Below, piece after piece: positions 10,946 to 21,482 of a DNA stretch of 64,000 bases. The stretch is from positions 983,798 to 1,047,797 of the forward strand of contig CABFPE010000077.1 in the NCBI GenBank assembly GCA_900660155.1. The letters run 5' to 3'. The DNA is from Hofstenia miamia. Lineage: Eukaryota > Xenacoelomorpha > Acoela > Hofsteniidae. Position 1 is the first letter of the stretch. Every line of letters starts with the position of its first letter. The position numbers were made by a program, and so were the translations under genes. The notes below the pieces were generated by a model. That model was not told the DNA's origin. It saw only the letters and a list, made by a program, of their open reading frames with translations, and did no database searches.

Positions 10946-12708
10946 TCATTTTCGAAATCTTATGAATTTCTTCATTGTGTTTATACAGTGCTTGCGAATT
11001 TTCGCCGACAATAAGATGTATATCCAAGGATTCAATGCACTCATAAACATAAAATAATCTTCCGAAGTGCGAAAAATATACTTATCAAATTGTGGCAAGG
11101 AGTAAATCCCATGAACATTGTATTCTTCATCATTTGTACTCCAAGGAATGATATCATGATTGGTACTTATTGAAGTAAAAGATTCACGTAGCCAATATTC
11201 TTGAATCAAACGAACTTTGTGATAAATCAAAGGGAAGCTGAACACCAAGTACAAAGCATTGCTCATTAAACAAATCAAGGAAAATCGAATGCAAGCTTTC
11301 ATTAGTGGAGTTTTTATTTTATTCCTGTAGCTGGAAAAAATAACTAAGCCATAAATGACGGTTTGAATAAATATAGGGACGAATATAAACAATGTAATTT
11401 CCATGATTTTGTTGATCAGATTAAAAACATTATTGAACTCAATGCTTTGAAACCATGATGTGTCTATGGAAAGGGCATTAATCGAATATGCTCTTAGAAA
11501 TCCGTAAGAGCAATGGAGATTAAAATCATGGATTGCATAGGGATATACTGTAGAAACAAACTCCCACGACGTTTGGAGCGCAAACCAAATTGATAAAATG
11601 AGGGAAACTATATTAAGGATCAGCAAAGACAATAAGCGGTTGTAAGGTGTAAGAATGAGCTTGGCAGTTACTGGAAATTTTATCATTATCCATCTTTCAA
11701 TGGCGAGGCCTACAAGATTCCACTGTGAAATGCACAAGTTGATTGTTCTCAGAGCCGTAACATAGTAACAAATGTATATAAAATCTGGTGTAAGTTTATA
11801 GTAGGTAGAGAACATTCGTTTACCATAGATAAGTGTACCCCAAAATGATTCAACTACACGAAAAGACATCCGCAATAAGCAGATACCAAGATCAGTGAAA
11901 GACAAATTTGAGATGATAATATAGTTATAGTTTTCATTTCTATATTCAACATACGCGTAAAAAATTATGATCAGATTACCAATGATTCCCCAAACCATAC
12001 CAAATGCATTTAACACGAAAATTGTATAGTTAATTACTATGTACGTAATCTTATTCAAGTGAAGAAATATATGTTCATTTGTTTTATACAGTTCAAACCA
12101 ATTAGGATTTTCGCAAAGATTCTGATCAGCGAATGTATTTTTGTAATTCTCTAGAACTTCAGGTATTGATTTTGAAAGACTAAATATTTCAATGTCAAAG
12201 ATTACTGCATGAAACCCCCTATAGTCTACATCTGTCTTCTTTCTGTAAAGTCCCATGTATATGTTATTTATAATGTACTGAATTTGGGGGTCGTTATAAT
12301 AAAACAATCGACAAAACTTTGGGTGCAAATCTGCTTCCGAACAAAGTTTTTCGTCTGTGAAGTCTTCAAAGTATCCTGTGCAATCAGCTACTCCATCGCA
12401 TAAGTTTTCTCGTTTAAAGCATATTCCTGAAAAAGTGCATTTAAACTCTGGACATTTGCAGTTAGTTTCATCAGAAGTGTCTTTGTACGTATAAACATCT
12501 CTCGGTATGCAGTCAACGACATTATTGCAAAGTTTTTCCTTTGGAATACATATGTGAGATATTTGGCAGACATATCCGTCGCAAGTTCCACAGGCGCTTA
12601 AAAACTCATCTTCACCAGAACGACAGTTTTGTACTCCGTCACATACTTTGCTCAATGATATACATTCTTTTGATGTGTTACATGTAAACATGTCAGTTTC
12701 ACATTCAA
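10946..12708 (-). CDS. LDLa-containing rhodopsin-like GPCR, exon 3 (last exon)
   Basis: This exon enters after a TTTACTTTAG acceptor (AG at 12,709-12,710) and completes a Phe codon begun in exon 2, giving residues 405-991 of the predicted protein. It first encodes three LDL-receptor class A modules, then a linker of about 100 residues with no recognisable leucine-rich repeats, then seven hydrophobic segments. Family A landmarks are GNL in helix 1 (about residue 648), LSFTD in helix 2 (about 674), ERW in place of DRY at the end of helix 3 (about 742) and NPWIY in helix 7 (964-968). The C-terminal tail is short (about 23 residues). The product should be a plasma-membrane receptor with a large extracellular ligand-binding part, like the mollusc GRL101 and relaxin-receptor-like groups. 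The ligand is unknown. Confidence 0.9.
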
Positions 12709-12983
12709 CTAAAGTAAAATTTAATGCGTATCAAACAATCTAAAGGCATCAGCAATCAAAAACAGTGTGATTTACTAATTCTAGATACTCTTTGAAGTCC
12801 TAAAACTATTATCTACTGATATTTGATGATTCCATTGCAAAACCTAAATTAAACAAAGCATGGATAGAGGCAAGGTCCATAATATAAGTTCTCCTATGGC
12901 AAAAGAGAATGAATTTCAAAAGAAGTCTGAATCACAAAACCAAAAACCTATTTCCAAGTACTCAAGAAATTTGAATCATTTTA

Positions 12984-13243
12984 ATTGCACATCACTAAGT
13001 GGAGGAAAACGAAATTGATTTGCTTCAAAATATGTGTTGTACGATAATTCAATTTGCAAGTTCATTACATGCTTTACAACAAAGTGAAACAAGAAGCCTT
13101 AGTCAGCAATAAATCATCATAGATGGTCTTATAGATTAATAGGTTTTGGTGTAAAACGTGTTTGAAATATAAACTTTCAATTTTTCTATTGAAAAATCGA
13201 CGTTGGGAATACAATTTTTAAAGATCCTTGCAAGTTCTTTAAC
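12984..13243. repeat. Dispersed intronic repeat, copy A
   Basis: This matches 15,222-15,494 in the same orientation over about 260 bp with scattered differences and small gaps. Shared landmarks are a stretch with TTCATTACATGCTTTACAAC and one with TTTTTCTATTGAAAAATCGA. No terminal repeats or coding content were seen. Confidence 0.8.
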
Positions 13244-13449
13244 GGGCAAATAAAAAATAGAACTGTTTACGTAAAACGCAAAAGTAGATTTTTAAGAAGA
13301 AAATAGTTTCTAGTAGGTTACTATCGATTTTCTAAAAATATCGAATAACTAAATACACAAGATTATATACATTGTTTGAATGCTGAATGGAATTTACTTT
13401 AGTTTGAATTATTATAAGTAATCAGTTGTAAAACTACGATCTATTAGTA

Positions 13450-13900
13450 CTTAATCCAAAGAGTCTGTTTAGTTTGTGGTGGAGAAACTGAGGCGTAGTA
13501 GAAACACTGCCAGCAAGACTGCTACTGGTTCCTGAGCTATGAGTATGTTATAGCGGGAATAAATCTATCTTCTGGCTTATGGGATAAGTCAAAGGTCAGC
13601 GTTTGATGTGCCAGTGGGACAGCGTTACTGTGCCGCAGTAGGTATTTGTGTTGCAGCATGTGCTTACTAAGCTATCAACGTTAATGGTCCTGGTTGAGGC
13701 GCAACCCTCTCAATTAAACTTCGGCCTTCGGCTTCAATTCACATGATCAGACTCAACACGGATCAAGGATCTGCCAGCCAGGGGTCATCAGAGGATTCTC
13801 ACTGCTAAACCAGCCTTAGTAGAACACTTCCAGGAGTAAGGTCCGGAACCGGATCCTGGTTTTACCCACTGTTCACTATATGGACCACTACAGCAACATC
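13450..13900. repeat. GC-rich unidentified block
   Basis: About 450 bp clearly richer in G+C and CpG than its surroundings, with sharp edges, inside an intron. It contains no open frame of note and no correctly ordered tRNA-type promoter boxes. It probably came from a different mobile sequence (SINE or retroelement end), but no family is recognised. Confidence 0.4.
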
Positions 13901-14102
13901 AAATATTTCACACTCCTTAAAAAACGAGTAGAAATCAAAAACTATTAGCGCATATTTCAAAATTGAAAGATATTATAGACATTGCTTTACTATAATATTT
14001 CCCTTTTCTAGGATAACGATATTGATTATTTTTGTATGAAAACTTTTTAATCAATATTTTTGCTAAAACTATGTTACTCTCAACCAAGAAAAATTGACTT
14101 AC

Positions 14103-14166
14103 ACTCCTCGCATCCAAATTCGTCTGCGGCATCAACGCAGTGCTTTTTCCCATCACAAATATTAAT
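14103..14166 (-). CDS. LDLa-containing GPCR, exon 2
   Basis: A 64-nt micro-exon (21 codons plus one base, residues 384-404) between a TTTTAG acceptor and a GTAAGT donor. It encodes INICDGKKHCVDAADEFGC, which is exactly the second half of an LDL-receptor class A module; the first half ends exon 1 (KCDKGYQCIDK). It holds the acidic Ca-binding end of the module (the D-A-A-D-E type box). Phases fit on both sides (0 in, 1 out), which strongly supports the three-exon model. Confidence 0.9.
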
Positions 14167-15221
14167 CTAAAAATATTAGTTAGTTTTTGCTACAATCGCA
14201 ATGATGTTATTTCATGTCAGCAAACGTATTACCCCTTATTAGTACAAGCTCTACAGTTTATAGAAATCACTGATTAATGGATTGCTGCTGTGGTTGTGGA
14301 TGACACTGTTGGCTTGTCTCCACGTAAACATAGACTTTATTGATTCTCTGAAGCATATGGAAATATTCTTCATCTATGAGATGAAATTGAAAGTTTTTGC
14401 TTTTTTTGTCGAATGGTATATTGCTTGATGTGTCCTCCATGCCACCTAATCTGCTTTATCATATTTAGATGGATCTTACAGTCATTTTAAGGAGCAAAAA
14501 TAGAGATATTGTTACTGATAATTATTGAAATACATCAACTGCTTCGTTGTTTTAAAATGGAATTGCACTCTTGGACACCATGCGACAAACTATCATGCGA
14601 TGTTCTGCAAATTTTAAGAAATACAACGAAATAAGTTTTCCAATAAGTGTTTGCATTAACATTAATTCAATTTTAAAATACAGTGTGAAAGTTATGCTTG
14701 AAAATAAAACCTCACTATCCGTCTGGCAACATCGCATGCAAAAAATCGTGAACGAAAATGTACCTTCTAGTTAAAAAAATTGATTGGAAATATGGTTTGA
14801 TTAAGCCTCCCAGGATTATTGGGTGAATCAGAGAGTAAGTCAGGTTGCAATATGTTGGTTGTGCAAAAAATCATAGTGCAAAGATAGTTGGAAGCCTGTC
14901 TGTCTAACACATGTAATAGCCAAAAACGAATTTTGTCACGTTTTAAAGATTTTCTTACAATCTAAAATTTGAGGAACATGTAATTGAAGCGTAAATTAAG
15001 TGTGTGTATTTATCAGGGTTAATAGGTTGCCAGCTAGAAGTTTTAAATAATCAAGCAGCATGGATTTTTAAACTAATTAACAGTGGCACCAGCAGGCTTG
15101 CAGTTGGTTGTTGTTATGGAACGCTGGATACAAGAAATAACACCGTTTTGATACGAAATAATGCGTAGGTGGTTTAATTTTACCGCTAGCTTGCGTACAT
15201 CTGAAAAGGTTTAATTTTTAT

Positions 15222-15494
15222 TATTGCATACCACTAAGCGGAAGAAAACAAAATTGATTTGTTCAAATAAGTGATTTGCGATAATTCAAATTGCAAGTTC
15301 ATTACATGCTTTACAACAAAGGGAAATACCGCGATTTAAGCAAGAAGGCTCAGTTAGGAATAAATCAGCGTAGATGGTTTTATAGACTAATATGTTTTAG
15401 TGTAAAGCGTGTTTGAAATAGAAATTTTTAATTTTTCTATTGAAAAATCGACGTCGGGAATAAAATTTTTAAAAATCCTTGCAAGTTCTTTAGG
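15222..15494. repeat. Dispersed intronic repeat, copy B
   Basis: Direct-orientation partner of 12,984-13,243, with a short extra segment (about 15 bp) relative to copy A. Confidence 0.8.
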
Positions 15495-15819
15495 AGATCA
15501 ACAACATAATATGTAATAATGAAATGTCAGACAAAACCTTCCTGACAGGGATTGATCGTAAATGCTTTTGGAGATGATAACGAAGCATCAAAATTTACTA
15601 TTTGATTTTCGCACTAATCTATTAACATTGCAAATTTCATAAGTGAGAAAATTAAAAATAATATTTCTCATATTATTTATTGAACCTAATTTCTTCCTAT
15701 GATTCACTGTTACGTATACGTATTACGTGTGGGTGCAGTAAAATTGCCTGATGCATATCTATTCCCGTTATGCAGATGTGGATACTATAAACATGACTGT
15801 ATTTTATCGCTTGCCCTCT

Positions 15820-15827
15820 GATATTAC
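15820..15827. repeat. hAT target-site duplication, left
   Basis: GATATTAC, repeated exactly at 16,678-16,685. Confidence 0.9.
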
Positions 15828-16677
15828 CAGGGCCTTTCAATAATATATTGCTAATACAATATATTGCAATAAATATATTGCAATATATTTATTGCAGCCG
15901 AATTTCATTGCAATAGTATTGCAAATATATTGCAATATATTGCAATATTATTGGAGGTGTTTTTTGCAAAAAATTTCCTGGTTTCTCTCAGGAATGTAGG
16001 ATAGCCGATCCATACATCAATACAAAATTTATTTTGCCTACATCTGATGTTGTAGAAAGGTTGTTTAGCATACCGGGTTTGGCTTTTTCAGATGTTCGTC
16101 AGAGTCTGTTACCAATGAATTTAGAATTCCAAATATTTCTACATTGCAATAGAAATTTCTGGGATATGAATACCCTAAAGGAAATTCTACGTGCTGATAA
16201 CCGGCTTGAATAGATTTTTGAATTGTACCGGTACCAAGTTTCATATTGGGCCTTTTTAGTTCAATTAAATTTTGTTGCTTTGTTGATAAATTATTAGCTG
16301 CGAAATATGTACTCTGTATAATAAAAGAGTCGATTATTGATTTTATATTGCACTCCGAGCAAAAAATATATATTATGACACTTTGTAATTATATTGAAAA
16401 CATTTCTAAACTTTCAAATATGTATTCCAAACATTTGGCTGGACTCATGTTTATGTATTCAGATAAATGTACAATGAATTTGACTAACTGACACGAAGCT
16501 ATCATAGGATTAGCAAAGTCCTGAAACAAATTTTGATTTTCTATTTTTAAGAACAATATATTGCAATATATTGCAATATATTGCAATATTATACTGCTAG
16601 CCAACTTATAGTGCAATATATTTATTTTGCATTTTTTGTATTGCAATAATATTGCAATACATTATTGCAAGGCCCTG
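15828..16677 (+). mobile_element. Internally deleted hAT transposon with intact target duplication
   Basis: The 850-bp element starts CAGGGCC and ends GGCCCTG. It is flanked by a perfect 8-bp target duplication GATATTAC (15,820-15,827 and 16,678-16,685), the hallmark of hAT insertion. Both ends carry dense arrays of TTGCAATA-type subterminal repeats. The interior retains only the last part of a transposase gene (16,037-16,213). Confidence 0.93.
16037..16213 (+). pseudogene. hAT transposase C-terminal dimerisation domain remnant
   Basis: Fifty-eight residues in one open frame ending at a stop. Visible are PTSDVVERLFSIPG, then RQSLLPMNLEFQIFLHCNRNF (positions 16,097-16,159), which follow the hATC pattern (SS-x-x-x-ERLFS, R-x-x-L, E-x-x-x-F-L-x-x-N, W). 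The catalytic domain is deleted, so the element depends on transposase from elsewhere. Confidence 0.85.
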
Positions 16678-16905
16678 GATATTACCCAAAGAAAGAGACT
16701 AGATAATATCTCAAGGGTCATTAGAATATTTCCTAAACTTGGTAAGTGTCACTGGAATTTATCAATGGAAACTATAAAAAAGCAGGGTCGTGAACATCCT
16801 GCTAAACCTCCACATCGATTCAAGACGTTGCCTTCATGCTCTAAGCAAGTTTAACAAAATCTCAGATACTTTGGTATTATGATGGTTATCAATAAATAAT
16901 CATGT
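16262..16905. repeat. 644-bp direct duplicate, copy 1
   Basis: Nearly identical to 16,907-17,550 with only a few substitutions. A single N (16,906) lies between the copies. It includes the right half of the hAT element and its flank. Confidence 0.9.
16678..16685. repeat. hAT target-site duplication, right
   Basis: GATATTAC. In the duplicate copy downstream (from 17,323) the corresponding bases read TTTATTAC. Confidence 0.9.
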
Positions 16906-16906
16906 N

Positions 16907-17550
16907 CAATTAAATTTTGTTGCTTTGTTGATAAATTATTAGCTGCGAAATATGTACTCTGTATAATAAAAGAGTCTTTTATTGATTGTATATTGCACTC
17001 CGAGCAAAAAATATATATTATGACACTTTGTAATTATATTGAAAACATTTCTAAACTTTCAAATATGTATTCCAAACATTTGGCTGGACTCATGTTTATG
17101 TATTCAGATAAATGTACAATGAATTTGACTAACTGACACGAAGCTATCATAGGATTAGCAAAGTCCTGAAACAAATTTTGATTTTCTATATTTAAGAACA
17201 AAATATTGCAATATATTGCAATATATTGCAATATTATATTGCTAGCCAACTTATAGTGCAATATATTTATTTTGCATTTTTTGTATTGCAATAATATTGC
17301 AATACATTATTGCAAGGCCCTGTTTATTACCCAAAGAAAGAGACTAGATAATATCTCAAGGGTCATTAGAATATTTCCTAAACTTGGTAAGTGTCACTGG
17401 AATTTATCAATGGAAACTATAAAAAAGCAGGGTCGTGAACATCCTGCTAAACCTCCACATCGATTCAAGACGTTGCCTTCATGCTCTAAGCAAGTTTAAC
17501 AAAATCTCAGATACTTTGGTATTATGATGGTTATCAATAAATAATCATGT
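16907..17550. repeat. 644-bp direct duplicate, copy 2
   Basis: Same length as copy 1. It starts at an arbitrary point inside the hAT element and follows an N, which fits two alleles or overlapping contig ends placed in tandem rather than a biological duplication. Confidence 0.85.
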
Positions 17551-17929
17551 GTCACTAATATTAATGTTTAGCCAAGTATTATATTTTTCTGTTAAAAATA
17601 AACTTATGAAGTATAAATATCTATTTTTTGGTTTTTGAATTTCAGAATAAAAACTTATCATTCGCAGCAGAGTTGTAAATGAGCCGGACTTTCCACGGGG
17701 CTGAGCATGCCCATGGGTCGTAAATTAATGGGCAACGCTGACAAAACGGGTTTTTAATAGGCCAAACAAATGCATGTAATTTGCGCCTCCCCTAAACATT
17801 GAATGAAATGAATATAAAATGTGCGAATCCTGTCGACTAAAGTAAAAAGTAGTTAGTCTTCTCATTGATTTGCCTCACTTATTAAAATCTACTGGTAACA
17901 ACTAGGGAAAACTAAGACATTAGTATTTA

Positions 17930-18490
17930 ATGGTCACGATTGTAAATGGTGTGATTTAGTACATGCTTATAAACAGCAATTATGTCAAAATATCATCAAA
18001 TGTTCAAATTTAACTCAAGGGATCACTGAATCCTACACTTGATAGGCAAAAAGTATGCTTGGCTCTTAAGGTGTTTGATGAGAAAACGGTTGCTGTTCTG
18101 AATATGTGTTCTCTGTACAATACGAGTAGATTTGTTGAAACAGTTACAAATGTTTTTAAGAATAAGCAACGCGAAGTCACAAATCGTTGATGTGAGAAAA
18201 CATGAAGCATATAGAAATGCAATTTCCTATATAGATAATGGAAGAACCAGCGCTAAAATTTCATGAAATTGCACCACATAGTAACAGATATAGAGTGCAA
18301 TTTCGAACTGAAAATATGACCTTTGTTGGTGTAGAAATCTTTTGAGTTTTGCTGTAATTTCCAAAATTTTTATTCAATCAAGGTTTGAAATACGTAATGA
18401 TTGGAGAGCTTCAGACTAACCCTGTTGAACAACAATTTGGATTCTACCGGCAATCATGTGGTGCAAATTATAACATTTCTATTAATCTGG
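17930..18490 (+). pseudogene. Second P-like transposase fragment
   Basis: A plus-strand open stretch reads SLNPTLDRQKVCLALKVF, then DEKTVAVLNMC and RFVETVTNVFKNK. This follows the C-terminal part of P-like transposases, where an L-N-P-x-x-x-x-K-M-x-V-x-L-A type segment is followed by a helix with F-V-E-x-x. Upstream, CKWCDLVHAYKQQ fits the preceding W-x-x-L box. Further on (about 18,380-18,470), GELQTNPVEQQFGFYRQSCG fits the closing box (usual form L-x-Q-D-x-L-E-x-x-F-x-x-x-R-x-x-G). Stops separate the pieces and no terminal repeats were found. It is not the same region as the remnant at 2,059-3,234, so direct comparison of the two is not possible. Confidence 0.7.
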
Positions 18491-19766
18491 TGATTACTTC
18501 TTTCAACCACAACGTAGCTTAGTTGATCAGTGATGTTGATATTAATATTGAAAATAATTTCTAGTCAGACTGTATAATTATTTAAAACTATATTATGCTT
18601 CTTCCAGAATTCTACAAAAGCTAAGTTCTAATGGAACATAATTTTGTTTTCTTGTATATATTCTGCTCTAAATGTTTGTGTGCTTAAATATCTATAATAA
18701 TGATCAAACACATTTTTTTTGTTTTATACACATGTATGCATTAAAATTTATTGCTTAAAATAGTAAATGACAGGTTGCTTCAGTGTTTCTTTGTGTATTC
18801 GTCCACCTAAACATTATCTTTATCAATTATGATGTCATCTCCTTGTGTCAAGAGCTCCATGGTTGTTGTGTATGAATTTTAACTTTGTTGTGTACACAAC
18901 ACAACATGTTGTGTAGGACATACGCAAATCCAGAGTCTCAAGATTTACTATTTTTCCTTTGATAGAAGAAATCTGTTCATTATGCTATTACTTCTATTGA
19001 TATAATGTAATTAAAGAAATGTAAAACCATGAGTTATTACTATGAATGCGAATATAATACATCCTTAGAGCTAATATAAAATAATTTTTATAAGCAATTT
19101 GCTTCATATATTAAATTATAAAAAGAATATAGCAATTCAACGGCCTTAAATGCTTCTAGTGAAAAACGTGATCTCATCTCGTTGGTCATCAGTCAAGGCC
19201 TATGGAGGATTTTCTGACATAGAGTGGGGCATTTTAATCTTGATGAAGTGAACGACTAAATGCAGGCTGAATGCTCGTGAAATTTTTCAAAATATTGAAA
19301 AATCGATTCTAAAAGTGCATTTCACCACTTTAGTTTTTAAAATTTGTTAATTTTTTAGCGAAAAGTTTTTGATTTAGCCAATCCAAGCCAATTTCGAAAA
19401 CTTGACAGTGAAATATTTTTCTGTATCCCTTTTTGATGAAGAAAAATCTCATTCTGATTGCACCCATGAAAAAAATAACATGTGACAGCACATAGATTCT
19501 CGAAATATTTGATTTATAAAAATATGTTCATTTATCTTAAGCCGCCTGGCCTCCATTTAAAAGGTCAACCCGTTTTTCCACATTTACAAAGAATTTTCTC
19601 CAAACCTCAACGGGAAAGAGCCAAGACTCTCAATCACGTGATGTCTTCAGATTGAGCTTAGCGTTCAAATATAAGCGTTCAAAATTACTTTTTATTATCA
19701 TGAAAAAATTTAAAAACCTCCGCTGCTTAAGGTTTATTTAGTTTTTATAATTTCCATTGAAGCCTC

Positions 19767-19770
19767 ATAT

Positions 19771-19809
<39 letters not shown>

Positions 19810-19868
19810 NNNNNNNNNNNNNNNNNNNNNNNNNNNNNNNNNNNNNNNNNNNNNNNNNNNNNNNNNNN

Positions 19869-19897
<29 letters not shown>
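19767..19897. repeat. (TA)n tract containing an assembly gap
   Basis: TA dinucleotides run on both sides of 59 Ns (19,810-19,868). The true length of the tract is unknown. Confidence 0.95.
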
Positions 19898-19900
<3 letters not shown>

Positions 19901-21482
19901 GGTTATTCCAAAATTAATGTTTTAAGCTTAGTGTGGAATAGTGGACAAATGGCATAAAAATCATTATAATAATAAAATTTTTCACTATTTATTAAATTAC
20001 GTCATGCCCTTTTTTATTTAAATTTTACATAAGAAGGTTAGTTAAGCAGTATAGAACGCGTCTGTTATTGTTACGGAAAATATAGAATTTAATTACTATG
20101 TTGCTTTAATATTCTTATTTGTTAGACAGACAGGTAACGGACGGCTAACCCCATCACTCCCCGGCCAGACTCTACATACTACAATTTCTGCAACAGATTA
20201 AGGATCAAATGCCTAATGACAAACTTTGATTACTGTAATTATATTGAAAATAAAGACCTTAATGACCACAAATTTTCGTTCCTATTCTCATACCGTGGCC
20301 AATTTTTAAGTCTATGTCCTTGTCCAGTTTGTGAAAGTTGCTCCCATACCTCTATTTCTGGACCCGTAATGAAATCAAACGTGCTGAAATCAACCATTAG
20401 TAATTAAATGAAATACTAAATGGAGATATTACAGACACATTTTATCTTGGCAAATGTAGTAAAATTGCCAATATAATAGAAAATAAATGTAAATGTGAGC
20501 TCAAATTGGTTCGGTACGTGCTTGATTTTTTGATCTCTCTAATTGATATAGTATATTTTAGTATAAGAAATATGGATTAGCTTTTGTATCCGTGAACCTT
20601 TTTTATTGGATATCTTACGAATACGTTCATGACCTTGTTGTGTTGTGTGTTGTGTTGTGTCTGTCATGTGACAAACCATTCTTTTGCAAGCCTGGGGACC
20701 AGAGATTGACATTGATCTTAAACTTTGATATAAGGCTAGCCCCTCCCATATCCTTCCCTGGGTGAGTAAAACCCAAAAACTATCTAAAATTTGTTTCCGA
20801 ATATGTACTCAATACAAAAATTTTCTGAAATTATACAAACAGAACTTAGCAATATTGAAGTCATGAAACTATAGAGATCATTTGCAAGTGAGATGATGAA
20901 CCAATAACAAAACCATTCATGAATTCTTTCAATGAATTTGACAAAATAGCAATTTCTCAAATAAAAAAGTTACAGCATTATTGACAGACGATTATTTCAT
21001 TTGTGTTTATTATTTGTTACTTTAATCTTAAATTTATTAAGCCTTGATCTAGCTTCATAATCAGAACATCATATAATGTTAAACTGCATATTTTAATGCA
21101 TTCTTCCACTGTTATATTTAAAAAAGCGCAATTCAAAATTCGAATATTTTATTGTGATTTTCGCTTTGCCAATATTCACAAAAATGCGCAATCATTGAAA
21201 AAATTACTTTTCAAAGTACTTTTATAATATTTCTTCAGTCAATTTTCTGATTCCTAAATCTGATGAAGTTCTTGAGTTTCGGCAAGCTTCAATTTGTAGT
21301 TAAGAATTCTAGTTACTACAATGCGAAATATTGATTTGAAAACCAAATTCACTACAGCCTATGCCATAGCTTGAAATATAGCATTTATTTATGAAATTTC
21401 GTGAAGAAAGAGCTGTAATATAGTAGATATTAAGATTTTTAAACGAGGTTTTACTTAAATATTATTAGTAAATGTAAAATAC

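Larger units (their letters stand above)
12709..14102 (-). other. Intron 2 of the LDLa receptor gene
   Basis: GT-AG intron, phase 1. It contains one copy of a dispersed repeat (12,984-13,243) and a GC-rich block (13,450-13,900). Confidence 0.85.
14167..21482 (-). other. Intron 1 of the LDLa receptor gene
   Basis: A 7.3-kb GT-AG intron, phase 0. It carries repeat copy B, a hAT element, a 644-bp tandem duplicate, a P-like transposase fragment and an assembly gap in (TA)n. Stretches 14,170-15,220, 18,500-19,760 and 19,900-21,480 show nothing recognisable. Confidence 0.85.

Noticed and set aside
13820-13880. Possible tRNA-type promoter boxes in the GC-rich block
   Set aside because: Sequences loosely like box A and box B exist on the minus strand, but in the wrong order, and no cloverleaf can be drawn.
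18890-18918. Short palindromes TGTTGTGTACACAACA and CAACATGTTG
   Set aside because: They lie in a GT/AC-rich simple stretch and are too short to interpret.
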